A stretch of DNA of 7,843 bases, taken from contig JAABSK010000116.1 in assembly GCA_011390435.1 (NCBI GenBank), positions 1 to 7,843 on the forward strand, written 5' to 3'. The notes below the pieces were generated by a model. The model did no database searches. It was not told the DNA's origin and saw only the letters and a list, made by a program, of their open reading frames with translations. Within the stretch, counting starts at the first letter, position 1. Each line of letters opens with the position of its first letter. Positions 6,107-7,843 of this stretch are shown one piece after another. This DNA comes from Desulfobacteraceae bacterium (GTDB taxonomy: Bacteria; Desulfobacterota; Desulfobacteria; Desulfobacterales; Desulfobacteraceae). The position numbers were made by a program, and so were the translations under genes.

Positions 6107-6907
6107 ATGGATCTGTCCATGAAACTCATTGCTGATAATCTGAGAATTACAAAAACAATGGTGCAGGCGGCCCTGGAGGTAAAGAATCCTGAACCGCTTC
6201 AGGCGATTGTCACTGCCTGCGAAAAAAACGGTGCCATGGCCATTGATCTGAACACAGGGCCCCTGAAAAAAAATCCAGAAAAAGAGATGGCCTTTTTTAT
6301 TCATGCTGTGGAAGCGGTTACCACGCTTCCCCTGATGATCGATACTGCCAGCCCTGCTGCCATGAGGGCCGGCCTTGAAACAGCCACCAACCCGGTGATG
6401 ATCAACGGATTTTCCCTTGAGCCCCGGAAACTGGCACAGATCCTTCCCCTTGCCGTTCAATACAATGCAGATATTGTGGGGTTTCTCCTCTATCCAGACA
6501 GCCGGGTTCCCAAAGGCGAAGACCAGCGTCTTGACATTGCGCTGGAATTACTCGCGCAGGCACAGCGCGCTGGTTTACCCCTGGAAAGGCTGATCATTGA
6601 TCCGGTGGTACCGCCACTGACCTGGGATGACGGGATTGCACAGGCGCGGGCAGTGCTGCGGGTGATTAAAATCCTGCCCGAACTTTTTGGTTTTCCTGTT
6701 CGGACCATTGCAGGGTTGTCCAACCTGACATCAGGAGCCGGCAGAACGCCTGGAAAAAACGCCATTGAGCAGAGCTATGCAACGCTTCTGGCAGCCGCAG
6801 GTCTGGAGTATCTGCTCATGGATGTGTTGAATGACCATGTCCGTTCCTCAGCCGTGGCTGCGGATCTTTTGCTGACCCAGGAGGTGTTTTCCTGGACTGG
6901 CGCGTGA
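6107..6907 (+). CDS. AcsE-like methyltetrahydrofolate:corrinoid methyltransferase (pterin-binding family)
   Basis: About 266 residues forming a TIM barrel of the pterin-binding (dihydropteroate synthase-like) superfamily. The pattern follows Moorella AcsE (262 residues) as I recall it: AIDLNTGP (45-52), LMIDTAS with D79, VMING with N100, IIDPVVPP with D165, and AGLSNLT with N206. These correspond to the conserved Asp/Asn residues that bind the pterin ring. AcsE-type enzymes move the methyl group of methyl-THF to a corrinoid protein (Wood-Ljungdahl, or methylamine/glycine-betaine systems). No corrinoid protein gene is in the window, so the partner is unknown. The frame is open further upstream into the preceding gene, but homology begins near MKLIADNLRI, so the start is ATG 6107 or 6119; neither has a strong ribosome site. 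Confidence 0.87.
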   Translation: MDLSMKLIADNLRITKTMVQAALEVKNPEPLQAIVTACEKNGAMAIDLNTGPLKKNPEKEMAFFIHAVEAVTTLPLMIDTASPAAMRAGLETATNPVMINGFSLEPRKLAQILPLAVQYNADIVGFLLYPDSRVPKGEDQRLDIALELLAQAQRAGLPLERLIIDPVVPPLTWDDGIAQARAVLRVIKILPELFGFPVRTIAGLSNLTSGAGRTPGKNAIEQSYATLLAAAGLEYLLMDVLNDHVRSSAVAADLLLTQEVFSWTGA

Positions 6908-6917
6908 CATTTATTTT

Positions 6918-6946
6918 TAGACATTGCCAGAAAAAGGTGATACCAT
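6918..6946 (+). promoter_or_regulatory. candidate promoter of gdhA
   Basis: TAGACA (6918-6923) and TACCAT (6941-6946) are 17 bases apart in the 91-base gap before the glutamate dehydrogenase gene. Matches are five and four of six to the sigma-70 consensus. No clear terminator of the preceding gene is visible, so read-through is also possible. Confidence 0.3.
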
Positions 6947-6977
6947 CCGCCGGATAATGTTTCCAAAATTTAATTGA

Positions 6978-7843
<866 letters not shown>

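Overview
The window looks like ordinary chromosomal housekeeping DNA of moderate GC from an anaerobic, probably sulfate-reducing bacterium of the Desulfobacterota (Desulfobacteraceae-like). That assignment is inference. It rests on the AcsE-type methyltetrahydrofolate methyltransferase (Wood-Ljungdahl pathway), a probable selenocysteine-containing small protein, and the overall gene style. No mobile element, CRISPR array, rRNA or tRNA is visible.

Layout. (1) 1-458, plus: 3' part of a pspF-like sigma-54 activator gene. (2) 464-2745, minus: a three-gene unit read right to left: a 61-residue dual-CXXC protein with an in-frame UGA, then ktrB (potassium channel subunit), then ktrA (its RCK regulator). 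A good sigma-70-type promoter at 2780-2808 sits 34 bases before the first ATG. (3) 2857-3354, plus: gpt-like xanthine phosphoribosyltransferase starting at TTG, divergent from the potassium unit. (4) 3366-3397: perfect 11-bp inverted repeat between the converging ends of gpt and argG. (5) 3407-4636, minus: argG, argininosuccinate synthase. (6) 4752-5288, minus: uncharacterised 178-residue protein with a winged-helix-like N-terminus. (7) 5427-6044 and 6107-6907, plus: a class I SAM methyltransferase, then the AcsE-like methyltransferase. (8) 6999 to the window end, plus: gdhA-type glutamate dehydrogenase, cut off at the edge.

The most interesting item is at 2560-2745. A conventional reading stops at UGA after 21 residues (MPADIKERCQECGG...). 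The same frame continues through that UGA for 39 more residues and supplies a second CXXC plus an acidic helical tail, giving a coherent C4 zinc-ribbon-like protein. Just after the UGA lies a hairpin, UGUUGCAGGUCCUGCAACA, whose apical part closely resembles the E. coli fdhF selenocysteine insertion element as I remember it. I read this as a small selenoprotein gene leading the ktrBA transcript. A standard gene caller would miss it or truncate it.

The remaining genes have clear housekeeping roles: potassium uptake, purine salvage, arginine synthesis, one-carbon metabolism and ammonia assimilation. No gene-free stretch exceeds 300 bases. The longest intergenic regions are 5289-5426, 4637-4751 and 2746-2856, and their promoter candidates are listed.
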